Source: a virus. Taken from it: 36,906 bases of DNA. A model generated the notes under the pieces. The model ran no database searches, was not told where the DNA came from, and worked only from the letters and a program-made list of their open reading frames with translations. Positions 29,094 through 36,906 of this stretch are shown here, one piece after another. The stretch spans positions 1 to 36,906 of IMG/VR virus record IMGVR_UViG_3300033141_001970; one strand, written 5' to 3'. Position 1 is the first letter of the stretch. Each line of letters begins with the position of its first letter. The position numbers and the translations under genes were made by a program.

Positions 29094-29741
29094 TTAGTAT
29101 TTCGTCCAAGTGCCGACCGAACTTACAGGATACCAATATGTAGTATCCACCGCAACCAATATCATAGATGCCGCAACACCTGCAAAAGTCCCTCTATTTG
29201 TTGTCCCATCAACTATATAGTCCCCCGTATTTGCTGTTACTAACAGGCTGTCCGTATCATCTACGACAAATCTATAAGTGAGACCAGCAGCTGCAGTCGG
29301 CAATGTATATGTCCGCTTCGCATCCAGCGAGATCGCCGAAAACAAATCACCAGACTGCGCAGACAAAAGCGTGCTATCTGCATCTATTGTATGTACTTTT
29401 ACCTTCAATCCACTAACAGTTTTGGATGTACTCGCAACAATGGCTTTGCTCGATACAACACTCCCGACAGTCGCTCCATCTAAATAATTTAATTCTGTCG
29501 CATTCGATGTTATTGCACTTCCCGCCATTTTCAGGTAACCGCCGCTTTCAACATCTATTGTCCCGCCGCTTTCAATCTCAATCTCTCCCCCCGATTCAAC
29601 GGTTATCTGTCCAGAGCTTCCGACAACCATTTCGTCTCCGCCCTGTTTCGTGTATACTTTTGTCTGATACAGCGCACTATACACATATGTTGCCGATAAT
29701 ATGGCTGCCAATATTGCCATTATAATAAGGATTTTTTTCAT
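29094..29741 (-). CDS. fibre-like protein with signal peptide
   Basis: A 215-residue protein. An N-terminal signal peptide (ILIIMAILAAILSATYVYSA) precedes a triple repeat of ESGG-centred strands (VESGGEIEIESGGTIDVESG), then SNATELNYLDGATVGSVVSS, a motif widespread in phage fibre and collar proteins, and a beta-rich C-domain (RTYTLPTAAAGLTYRFVVDD). It may be a head fibre or collar whisker. The signal peptide is unusual for a structural gene. GGAGG precedes the start. Confidence 0.72.
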   Translation of the reverse strand: MKKILIIMAILAAILSATYVYSALYQTKVYTKQGGDEMVVGSSGQITVESGGEIEIESGGTIDVESGGYLKMAGSAITSNATELNYLDGATVGSVVSSKAIVASTSKTVSGLKVKVHTIDADSTLLSAQSGDLFSAISLDAKRTYTLPTAAAGLTYRFVVDDTDSLLVTANTGDYIVDGTTNRGTFAGVAASMILVAVDTTYWYPVSSVGTWTKY

Positions 29742-29765
29742 TTTATTTTTGCCTCCATAGTTTTA

Positions 29766-29799
29766 GACGGGGCTTTTAGCCCCGTCATTTTTCTTTTTT
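29766..29799 (+). terminator. intrinsic terminator-like hairpin, plus-strand orientation
   Basis: GACGGGGC (29766-29773) and GCCCCGTC (29779-29786) form a perfect 8-bp stem with a five-base loop, followed on the plus strand by a T-rich run to 29799. It would stop plus-strand transcripts, yet all genes lie on the minus strand. For the minus strand only the hairpin remains, without a T-run. Confidence 0.6.
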
Positions 29800-30244
29800 A
29801 CGACTCATCGGGACTTGCTACCGTAACAATATCCTGTACAGTATCGTCATCCGTTATAGGTTTCTTTTTCGGTCCGTATAGGATCGCAATCGTCGTCCCA
29901 AAAGCTATATTTGCTTCTGAGCTGGTTATCGCTGCCTGGACATATCTTTCCTGCGGGCGATAAACATCAGCAACCAACAGTGTATTATTAAGATCGTCAT
30001 CTGCTGCGCTTGTTGCAGTTGCTGCCCCGCCGCTTAAGGCAGCCATCCCAGTATCAGAGTCGGATGAATTCTGTTCCACCGTTATGGTTGCTACTCCAGT
30101 GTCAGCGCAATCTGTTATAGGAGTGATAAACACAACTCCCTCCCAGCAGCTCATATCAATACGGTCGGTATTCTCGTCCGTATTAGATGCAGCGGATATT
30201 GGAGCGTGCACCTCTTTAATCTGTACATTTTTCGTTAAATTCAT
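29798..30244 (-). CDS. decoration-like capsid-associated protein
   Basis: A 148-residue beta protein directly after the capsid gene: VQIKEVHAPISAASNTD, IDMSCWEGVVFITPI, ATITVEQNSSDSDTGMAAL, ERYVQAAITSSEANIAFG. Position and strand pattern suit a head decoration or cement protein. A domain of the same pattern is inserted in the connector gene. GAGGTGAG precedes the start. Function inferred. Confidence 0.7.
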   Translation of the reverse strand: MNLTKNVQIKEVHAPISAASNTDENTDRIDMSCWEGVVFITPITDCADTGVATITVEQNSSDSDTGMAALSGGAATATSAADDDLNNTLLVADVYRPQERYVQAAITSSEANIAFGTTIAILYGPKKKPITDDDTVQDIVTVASPDES

Positions 30245-30278
30245 TTTCTCACCTCATTTTTAGATTTTTAATTTTCGG

Positions 30279-31505
30279 TTAAGCCAGAGTAACTCTCGAA
30301 AAAGCCGATTCGAGTACAGGCATACCATCACCCTCGTATCTTATGATGTAACCATTCTGGTTTGTGTCTGCGTATTTTTCGAGCAACACCTGTATTTCGG
30401 TGTTGAGTGCATCCGCAATCCAGTAGTAATTAAAATCACCTATAATCCCAACATACAAACCTGTCGTAAATGTATTAGGTGCATATTCGCTCATGATATA
30501 GGGCTTGTCAAGTATGGTGTTCGGTTTGTCGCCAGCTATTCCCGCCTGCCACAGATATTGACCGTTACCATCTTTGAGTTTTCGTATCATTTTAACGGCG
30601 TCCCGATGGAAAATCCATCTGGCATTAATTTGATAACCCTCTTTGAGGTTATACAAATTATTAATGAGATTATCCGCTGTGATTTCGGTCGTTGTGTTGC
30701 CCGTACTCACATCTCTACTGGTACTTATACCGCTGTCCGATGCCGTAAAAACACCGAGCGGTTGATTAGAGCCCGAGCCGTTAAGATATGCATTTTCTGT
30801 AACTACCGCTATCTTGTAACTTAACCTCTCTCTTACCAGTGTTTCCGGGTCCATTATCGCCGACCTCAAAAGCTTTTTCGAGACCTTGATATATTGCGCA
30901 AGTGGATGCGGGTACAATTGGCGTTTCCCGAAACTCATAGTGCTGTCTTCTGAGCCGACTTTGATTTCCGCTGTCCATGTAGGATCAGCCGGGTCGGCAT
31001 CAAGCGACGGCACACCCAAACTTTCCGCATTTTCCACCTGGAATACTCTCGATACCTGGCGCATAAATACGGAGTTGTCTATTTCTTTTATTAATTCATT
31101 AACAAATTGTTCTGGCGCCACAATATATCCGCCACTTGCATCGAGGTCTGCCTGCAATGCTCTTATTTCTTGAGCTGACATATCGCCCCGCAAGTAGTTG
31201 TTAAATTGTTCCCTGTACTCTTCTGTTGCTCTATAGGATACAACTCTTTGTCCACTTGGATTGTCGGGATCTGGCTTAATCGGCTCATTAGCCGATGTTT
31301 CAAGCCCCTTTTCCCTTTTTGCAAGCTTCTCTTCCTGTTCTATTCTCTCTTCGATTTTTACGAGATCGCCATCCATTTTGTCATATTTTTCTCGTTCTTC
31401 AGATGTCAAATCCCGCTTTTCTTCATCTGCCTTATCAAACATCGCACGCATTTCATGTACGATCTTCGACTGTTCCTCGTATAATTCCTTCAATTTTTCA
31501 CTCAT
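30279..31505 (-). CDS. HK97-type major capsid protein
   Basis: A 408-residue protein. The first 100 residues are a coiled-coil delta domain that serves as internal scaffold (LYEEQSKIVHEMRAMFDKAD, EKYDKMDGDLVKIEERIEQE) and is removed by the protease. The body carries HK97-fold signatures: GGYIVAPEQFVNELIKEI, ADPTWTAEIKVGSEDSTMSF, GKRQLYPHPLAQYIKVSKKL, and ENAYLNGSGSNQPLGVFTAS. It overlaps the protease stop (ATGA). AAGGAG precedes the start. Confidence 0.95.
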   Translation of the reverse strand: MSEKLKELYEEQSKIVHEMRAMFDKADEEKRDLTSEEREKYDKMDGDLVKIEERIEQEEKLAKREKGLETSANEPIKPDPDNPSGQRVVSYRATEEYREQFNNYLRGDMSAQEIRALQADLDASGGYIVAPEQFVNELIKEIDNSVFMRQVSRVFQVENAESLGVPSLDADPADPTWTAEIKVGSEDSTMSFGKRQLYPHPLAQYIKVSKKLLRSAIMDPETLVRERLSYKIAVVTENAYLNGSGSNQPLGVFTASDSGISTSRDVSTGNTTTEITADNLINNLYNLKEGYQINARWIFHRDAVKMIRKLKDGNGQYLWQAGIAGDKPNTILDKPYIMSEYAPNTFTTGLYVGIIGDFNYYWIADALNTEIQVLLEKYADTNQNGYIIRYEGDGMPVLESAFSRVTLA

Positions 31506-32536
31506 TTTTTTATACTCCTTAATATTTTTTCGTGTAATTTTAGCTTTTTTCTTCTTACTTCATCACTGCGCCCCTGCGCATTTTGATTATTTGTATTATC
31601 TACATCCCCTGATGCAGATAATTTTTCTTTATATTTCTCCAACGACCGCAACGCAACGCTTGTGTCCGTATAAAATGGAAATGTAACTGGAGATACATCA
31701 AATAACTTAACTTCCTTTAATGTTCTTTCTGGTATCTCTTTACCGTCAATATGCCATTCTTCATCTTCTGTTTCAAATGCAAAACTCATTTGTGTTATAA
31801 CATTTGTTCTAATTGCTTCTTTCAGGTCTCTCGAATACGTAGTATCTATCGGTTTTAGCTCCATATATAATCCCTTTTTATCTTCTCTGAGTCTCAGATT
31901 ACCTGCCGATTCTCTACCCAGCGGCATGTCCGGGTTATGATTAAACAGAGCTCGCACATCCGAGCTTTCAAGTGATTTCTCAAAAGCACCAGGAGATATT
32001 TTTTCTTTTATGCCGTATCCTTCGCCCCACTTGTTAAATACAGCTGCATATCCTACAATCTTCTCTTCCTCGCCTTCATCTTCTCCCTCAATTCTCAACT
32101 CCACATCTTTGACATCAAAATATCTGCGTTCGATTTTATCTTCTTCGACGGCTGTATCATCGTGACTTTTGATTGACTTTAATTCAGGCGGCTCCAAGTC
32201 GGCATCTTTTATGTGTACTGCGAGATGATTGTACACACCCTTTTTGTCTGCTGCTGGTATTTTTGCTCCACCTCGTGCTCCATTTAATACACCTATACCA
32301 GCCTGACAGGCTCTTATATTTGCAGCTCCGATATTCCCTTCGCTATCGACTTCATGGTGTATAAATTTATAAGCCGATTTAGTTTCCGGGTCTCCATCTG
32401 GATCAACCCAGGCATAAGCCTTTTTGTAATAAGATGCATCAGCATCTGATTTCAGGTTCTTTTCAGCTTTAGGTCCGTCCCATGCCTTATCCGATGTCGG
32501 TGTATGATGCACCGCTAATGCTTTTCTTTTTTCCAT
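31502..32536 (-). CDS. HK97-type prohead protease with N-terminal domain
   Basis: A 344-residue serine protease. The protease domain runs from about 138 to 310: RRYFDVKDVELRIEGEDEGE, KIVGYAAVFNKWGEGY, ISPGAFEKSL, with catalytic His200 in LFNHNPDMPLG and Ser251 in TQMSFAF. About 120 N-terminal residues form a separate domain (HHTPTSDKAWDGPKAEKNLK, AYKFIHHEVDSEGNIGAANI) found in a number of phage proteases. It matures the capsid. Coupled to the capsid gene. Confidence 0.93.
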   Translation of the reverse strand: MEKRKALAVHHTPTSDKAWDGPKAEKNLKSDADASYYKKAYAWVDPDGDPETKSAYKFIHHEVDSEGNIGAANIRACQAGIGVLNGARGGAKIPAADKKGVYNHLAVHIKDADLEPPELKSIKSHDDTAVEEDKIERRYFDVKDVELRIEGEDEGEEEKIVGYAAVFNKWGEGYGIKEKISPGAFEKSLESSDVRALFNHNPDMPLGRESAGNLRLREDKKGLYMELKPIDTTYSRDLKEAIRTNVITQMSFAFETEDEEWHIDGKEIPERTLKEVKLFDVSPVTFPFYTDTSVALRSLEKYKEKLSASGDVDNTNNQNAQGRSDEVRRKKLKLHEKILRSIKK

Positions 32537-32548
32537 ATTTTTCCTCCT

Positions 32549-34528
32549 TTAACCCGCCACTACAAAACAAGAACATCCCTGATGCAATTGCGGGTGTTTT
32601 TTAGGTCCGTAAATTTTCATGCTTCCGTCTGCTCCTTCTGGCTCAAACTGCTCCCCTTTATTTACAAAATATTCACCTCTTCCCACAACCTTCCCATCTA
32701 ATGCCTCGCAATATGGACAACTTTTTTCGCCCGATGTCCGCCATACCAGCTTGTAGCCGGCGGCAAATATTACATATTTCGCAAATGCTCCGTCTCCATT
32801 TACAGTTTCCCTGTCTGCTATTTTATCGGGGTTCTTTTCTTCCCATTCATCCAATCTTTTTTCTATTACCTCTCTTAATTCTTCTGGGTTTGTTTCTTTT
32901 ATCAGCTTATTCAACTGCCCTTTCGATGATTGTATATGCTGCTCTGTATATATATCGACATATCCCTTTACATACCTTTCAAATTCAGGAGTTTTCTCAG
33001 GTTCCACATTTATCTCTTCTGATACAGCGTCCTGTATTGCATCTGCATAACTCGCTACGACAGGTGATATATTTTTTTCTATATATCCCCCCAGGTTATC
33101 GTAAAAATCTTCTATTTTTTCTTTCAATAACACAACATTCCTTTGTTTCAGGTATTTCCCAGTCATTGCTTTAATATCATTTACTTCTCGCCTTGTTATT
33201 CTTCCTGCGGCGTCTCTAAACAAATCATAATATCTTCTTCTTAATCGTTTTCTTGTCAATATTGATTTGTTTTGCCTTAACTCTATATTACCATATGCTT
33301 TGCTTTTTTCTTCCTTCGACGGTTTTTCTTCTGTAATCGAACTGCCCATCTCTATCCAGTTAAGCGGTACAAAGTATTTCTCTCCTTGATCACCGGGAAT
33401 AGGGTTCATGTTTTCTTTTCTCGCCCAGTCATTAGCGTTTATTATCCCGTTTCTCCGCTGTATTTCCAGCGCTTCATTTCTACTTTTAATATCAGCCCTT
33501 AACAATCCATCCACCGAATGCTCCGCAAAATATATATCCTTTTCGGTTTTGTAAATCAAATCTTTTTTGATATTTTGTTCCCACCTTATCAGCCAGGGCA
33601 TTAATGTATAAGTTACAAACTCCAGAGACAATTGCTCGATGTTCGAGAATGTTGCTCTCTCCAGATCAGCAAGCATATGCGGTTTGATGTCAAACAAACT
33701 TGCAATTTCCTCCTTCTGAAATCTTCTCGTCTCCAAAAATTGAGCATCTTCTGGCGGTATACCGGTTTGTACATACTTTAATCCCTGTTCCAAGAACATA
33801 ATCTTATGACTTTTACCGAGTCCCTCATAGTTTTTGCTCGCTGAACTTCTGAATTGCTCCAATGCTTTATCACTCAATTTGCCAGGATATTCTATTATTC
33901 CGCCCGGATGCGCACCCTGTCCGAAAAATCTTGCACCGAATTCTTCGGTTGCCATCGCTAAACCTATAGCATTTGCCGCCATCCTTATCGGCGAGTAACC
34001 TTTTATACCATCAAATCCCAGACCAGCAATATGAAAAACCTCGTCTTTTGATAATATTTTCTCACCCTTCTGCGTCTGGTATCTATATACTAACACTCCA
34101 TTTTTACGCTCGACTGTCATATGGTCAGGCCTTAACGGCCACAAATATTTAACCCTGCCAGCTTTATTCATTTCTTTATGAGCATAACAATTGCCCCAGC
34201 TTACCAAGTGCGCCGACAGGGTTTCCCGAAATATAAATGATGTCATTTCAGGGTTTGGCTGATCATGTAATATTTTATATAGCGGATGCCCATAAGCCCT
34301 CTCCTTTCCGCCATCTTCTTTCCGCCTGTACAAATGCAAGGGCAGGCAGGCTATGGATTTTGATAATATTCTCACACAGGCAAAAACTGTTACAAAATTT
34401 AATGCATTTCTTTCAGTAACATTTACGCCAGATACTGTTTTTGTTCCCCCATGAAACCACCTGTTCAGGAAATCATCTGGATTCGCCAGCGATGATCTTA
34501 CATCCTTGAGTGTTGGAAATAGCGCCAT
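32549..34528 (-). CDS. portal protein fused to a MuF-like head morphogenesis domain
   Basis: A 659-residue protein, while HK97-type portals usually have about 400. Residues 1-400 are portal: NFVTVFACVRILSKSIACLP, PNPEMTSFIFRETLSAHLV, YSPIRMAANAIGLAMATEEF and FDIKPHMLADLERATFSNIE. The C-terminal part (about 430-659) ends CPYCEALDGKVVGRGEYFVN, KKHPQLHQGCSCFVV, the Cys-containing signature of Mu gpF/SPP1 gp7 minor head proteins. A single polypeptide thus supplies both roles. Region 113-157 reappears as a fragment before RuvC. Confidence 0.92.
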   Translation of the reverse strand: MALFPTLKDVRSSLANPDDFLNRWFHGGTKTVSGVNVTERNALNFVTVFACVRILSKSIACLPLHLYRRKEDGGKERAYGHPLYKILHDQPNPEMTSFIFRETLSAHLVSWGNCYAHKEMNKAGRVKYLWPLRPDHMTVERKNGVLVYRYQTQKGEKILSKDEVFHIAGLGFDGIKGYSPIRMAANAIGLAMATEEFGARFFGQGAHPGGIIEYPGKLSDKALEQFRSSASKNYEGLGKSHKIMFLEQGLKYVQTGIPPEDAQFLETRRFQKEEIASLFDIKPHMLADLERATFSNIEQLSLEFVTYTLMPWLIRWEQNIKKDLIYKTEKDIYFAEHSVDGLLRADIKSRNEALEIQRRNGIINANDWARKENMNPIPGDQGEKYFVPLNWIEMGSSITEEKPSKEEKSKAYGNIELRQNKSILTRKRLRRRYYDLFRDAAGRITRREVNDIKAMTGKYLKQRNVVLLKEKIEDFYDNLGGYIEKNISPVVASYADAIQDAVSEEINVEPEKTPEFERYVKGYVDIYTEQHIQSSKGQLNKLIKETNPEELREVIEKRLDEWEEKNPDKIADRETVNGDGAFAKYVIFAAGYKLVWRTSGEKSCPYCEALDGKVVGRGEYFVNKGEQFEPEGADGSMKIYGPKKHPQLHQGCSCFVVAG

Positions 34529-34693
34529 TTATTCTATCCTTGTTTTAACAAATCCCATTAATAATATTATTATCCCGATAACAACAAGCGACATCCAGGT
34601 TTTTATCATCCATAAACCCACTCCAAGCAGCACCAAACCGAGTGTAATTAATATATCGCTTTTTTCTATATTTCGGAAACAATTTATTTTCAA
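34529..34693 (-). CDS. 54-residue membrane protein between TerL and portal
   Basis: A short gene with TTG start that overlaps the terminase stop (TTGA); its own TAA ends directly before the portal ATG. It has two close hydrophobic segments (DILITLGLVLLGVGLWMI and SLVVIGIIILLMGFV). The tight packing on both sides and the clear hydrophobic pattern argue for a real gene. Tiny membrane proteins in this place occur in other HK97-like phages; role unknown. Confidence 0.6.
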   Translation of the reverse strand: MKINCFRNIEKSDILITLGLVLLGVGLWMIKTWMSLVVIGIIILLMGFVKTRIE

Positions 34694-36360
34694 AGGGTAA
34701 TCACGCCCCTTTCTTCATATATTGATTTTGGTTCTTTGTGCATTAACGCACGCTCCAGCGCCATGATAAGCGCAACTATTCCATCTATCTTTTCAGTGCT
34801 TTTTGCTTTATCTGGTTTTATTTTGCCAGACGGGTCTTGTATCATCATAACATTTGACATCATCCAAGATAATACCGGATTTCCCCCGTGCGCAATCTTT
34901 TTTTTCAAAACTAACGTCTCTAATTCTTTGGATGGTTGAGACATACTGTTATAACCCTGCCAAAAAGCTACAAGAAAATTTTCATCTACAACCATTTCCT
35001 GAATATCTTGTATTATTTTTGTTGCTCCCCATTTGTCAAATGCTATCTCCTGTACATCATATTTCTGCATGGACTCGCTTATCTCGTTCAGTATCCAACT
35101 ATAATCTATTACATTTCCGGGAGTCGCCGTTATTAATCCCTGTCTTACCCACACATCATAATTAACCCTATCTCTTTTTACCCTTTCTCTTATGTTATCC
35201 TGCGGTATCCAAAACTTCGGTATAATTTTATATTTGTCATCTTCGTGCTCTGGCGGGAATACAAGAACATATGCCGTAATATCGATATTCGACGACAGGT
35301 CAAGTCCCGCATAACACGTTCTCCCCCTCAAACCGTCCGCATCAACCGGGAATGCACAGGCATCCCACTTTTCAGATGACATCCATCTTGTTTCCACTTC
35401 TGTCCACTTATCCAGATGCAGCCTCAAAAAAGCATTGAGTGATGCCGGCGTTTCTTTTGCCTTTTGAGCTTTCCTTCTCAAATCGGTTAATTTAACTGAC
35501 ACGTTTAGATTTGGATTTGCCTTTATCCAGTTACTCTCATCCTGCCAGTCGTCTTCTTCATCGAGCGTATATATTATACCCCAAAATGTATCATCTTGTA
35601 ATATATTTTCGAGTATTTTTTCGGTATATTCGTGCTGCTCCCAGCATATTGACTGTTTATTATATCCCGCTGTTGTTATTGCTATCATCAGTGGTTGCCG
35701 TCTTGCAGCCGTTGCCGTGTCCAGAACATCCCAGAGCTCTCTTGTTTTGTGTGCATGTAATTCATCTACTAATGCCATGTGCACGTTTAGACCATCAAGG
35801 GTTTTGCTGTCGGATGCAAGTGGCATATATTTACTTGCTGTTTCTGTAATATTCAGATTATAATTATATATATTTATTTTTTTTCTCAGACTGGGAGATG
35901 ACATAACCATACGTTTTGCTTCTGTATGTGATATTTGCGCCTGCTCCCTTTTTGTTGCCACCGAGTATATTTCGGCTCCCGGTTCGTTATCCGCTATTAA
36001 TCCATACAATCCATCTGTTGCTATTGTTGTAGTTTTACCGTTTTTTCTCGCAACTTCTATATATGCGGTTCGAAATCTTCTGTATCCTTTCTCGTTTTTC
36101 CAGCCGTATAATACCCACGAGATAAATTGCTGCCAGGGTTCTGGTCTAAAAATCTGTCCTGCCCATTCCCCTTTTGAGTGTTTGCAAAAACTGAAAAAAT
36201 CAATCCTGTGTTTTGCAGCCTCTTCGTCAAACCACAATCCCCTCTTATGGCCATTCTCCAGATCATCAAGGTGTCTCTTGACTGCCAGCCTCACCCACTT
36301 ACATACTTTAATTCTGTTATTTATCACATCATCTATATATTTATTTGCCGTATATTCCAT
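34690..36360 (-). CDS. terL: terminase large subunit
   Basis: A 556-residue packaging motor. ATPase: a Walker A-like ARKNGKTT (104-111) and Walker B MALVDE (195-200). Nuclease: Asp354 in YAGLDLSSNID, then QEIAFDKWGATKI and a C-terminal STEKIDGIVALIMALERA. The N-terminus has WQQFISWVLYGW. It matches the HK97-type large terminase family. The protein pumps DNA into proheads and cuts it. It is 5 nt downstream of TerS. Confidence 0.96.
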   Translation of the reverse strand: MEYTANKYIDDVINNRIKVCKWVRLAVKRHLDDLENGHKRGLWFDEEAAKHRIDFFSFCKHSKGEWAGQIFRPEPWQQFISWVLYGWKNEKGYRRFRTAYIEVARKNGKTTTIATDGLYGLIADNEPGAEIYSVATKREQAQISHTEAKRMVMSSPSLRKKINIYNYNLNITETASKYMPLASDSKTLDGLNVHMALVDELHAHKTRELWDVLDTATAARRQPLMIAITTAGYNKQSICWEQHEYTEKILENILQDDTFWGIIYTLDEEDDWQDESNWIKANPNLNVSVKLTDLRRKAQKAKETPASLNAFLRLHLDKWTEVETRWMSSEKWDACAFPVDADGLRGRTCYAGLDLSSNIDITAYVLVFPPEHEDDKYKIIPKFWIPQDNIRERVKRDRVNYDVWVRQGLITATPGNVIDYSWILNEISESMQKYDVQEIAFDKWGATKIIQDIQEMVVDENFLVAFWQGYNSMSQPSKELETLVLKKKIAHGGNPVLSWMMSNVMMIQDPSGKIKPDKAKSTEKIDGIVALIMALERALMHKEPKSIYEERGVITL

Positions 36361-36365
36361 CTATT

Positions 36366-36860
36366 TTATGCAACCTTTATCACATTCTTAGGTGGCTTGG
36401 TTTTTTCTTTCCGCTTTATGAAATCATCAAGTTCATCTTTCCCTTTTGTAGATATACTTATCCTTGATCTGCTACTTGGCGTCATCCCAAATTCTACAAG
36501 CATTTTATTCATCTGGTCAAATGCTTTATTCGATACCCACAAAAGAGGGCTTGTGGTTATATTATCGTTTTTTGTCTTGTACAAAAAACCTTTCTGGGCA
36601 ATCATTTTTTCGGCTTCAACCCAACGACCGTAAGCCTGACAATAGGCGGCCAATCCCGCCCTGTCTATTTCGGATATTAATCCAAGCCTTTCTAATTCAG
36701 GGGTTATCCGCTTCCACTCCTTCTTTGCTTCATCTGTCAGATATTCCGGGATTTCAGGCACGACTATCTCAGGTGTCGGCTCTTTATCATTGAGCTTCCT
36801 TCTTCCTGGGTTACCATTCAGCTTGTGTATTGCCGTCGGCTTAGGTTTTCTGCCAGCCAT
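36366..36860 (-). CDS. terS: terminase small subunit, P27 family
   Basis: A 164-residue P27-type small terminase: the start GRKPKPTAIHKLNGNPGRRK is the family's hallmark, followed by PEYLTDEAKKEWKRITPELE, AGLAAYCQAYGRWVEAEKMI and a basic C-terminus. It recognises the packaging start on concatemers and loads the large subunit. AGGGGGAT lies upstream of the ATG. Confidence 0.95.
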   Translation of the reverse strand: MAGRKPKPTAIHKLNGNPGRRKLNDKEPTPEIVVPEIPEYLTDEAKKEWKRITPELERLGLISEIDRAGLAAYCQAYGRWVEAEKMIAQKGFLYKTKNDNITTSPLLWVSNKAFDQMNKMLVEFGMTPSSRSRISISTKGKDELDDFIKRKEKTKPPKNVIKVA

Positions 36861-36906
36861 TTATATATATCCCCCTACTTTCATTTTGCGATTTTTTCTC
36901 CGTTCC
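36861..36906. other. short non-coding end, possible packaging junction
   Basis: 46 bases ahead of TerS that hold its ribosome binding site. With bases 1-45 at the other end they would form a gap of 91 bases between HNH and TerS on a circle, a usual place for a cos or pac site. No terminal repeat is visible. Confidence 0.5.

Noticed and set aside
28864-29136. 90-residue version of the small connector-region gene
   Set aside because: The longer start overlaps the fibre gene and lacks a ribosome site; the start at 29076 has AAAGGTGG.

Overview
The window looks like a near-complete, probably circularly closed genome of a tailed phage of the siphovirus type (Caudoviricetes, HK97-fold capsid, non-contractile tail). 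Every supported gene lies on the minus strand, so the genome reads from high to low coordinates. Base composition is AT-rich, A/T-ending codons are common, and ribosome binding sites are strong GGAGG-type, with two perfect sigma-70 promoters. The host is therefore a bacterium with a vegetative sigma factor of the usual kind; I cannot name it. No integrase, repressor, DNA polymerase or classical endolysin is recognisable. An HNH nuclease gene at the low end and the small terminase gene at the high end would be neighbours if the ends were joined, which is the usual arrangement and suggests a circular molecule of about 36.9 kb.

Layout in reading order. (1) 36860-25107: packaging and head (TerS, TerL, a 54-residue membrane protein, portal fused to a MuF-like C-terminus, prohead protease, major capsid protein, a decoration-like protein, a signal-peptide-bearing fibre-like protein), then connector and tail genes (gp6-like connector, head closure, HK97 gp10, DUF3168, two tandem tail-tube paralogues, gpG/gpGT chaperone with a -1 slippery heptamer). 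(2) 25104-15919: tape measure, tail tip and hub, and large modular FN3/DNRLRE-like tail proteins. (3) 15918-14877: a small-membrane-protein and DUF5675 cluster that is probably the lysis module. (4) 14903-13223: a tmRNA-like tRNA domain of only 74 nt, then three small-enzyme or unknown genes including a metallophosphoesterase. (5) 13210-13123: phased A-tracts feeding a consensus promoter for the early operon. (6) 13075-3576: many small, often Cys-rich genes, two paralogous octapeptide-repeat proteins, ERF annealing protein, PD-(D/E)XK nuclease, RuvC-like resolvase and a DnaA_N-containing replication protein. (7) 3586-835: a separately promoted cassette (DUF488, methylase/Mom-like fusion, ParB-like) that resembles a DNA hypermodification or antirestriction moron, ending in a tRNA-Gly-like element. 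(8) 739-46: HTH protein and HNH nuclease.

How it works together. Terminase, HNH, portal, protease and capsid form the packaging and head machine. The connector cascade and frameshifted chaperone build the tail on the tape measure. The large modular proteins probably bind the cell envelope. ERF, the exonuclease-like protein and RuvC form a recombination set that works with the host replisome. Translation is heavily coupled, with repeated ATGA and TAATG overlaps.

The most unusual item is at 14830-14903. It has both the 5' and 3' ends of a tmRNA, including the G3-U70 alanine identity pair and an encoded CCA, but the whole mRNA-like and pseudoknot region is replaced by a 9-bp hairpin. A second abnormal tRNA-like element at 758-834 also follows a stop codon directly. 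Together they may be a phage system of tRNA mimics.
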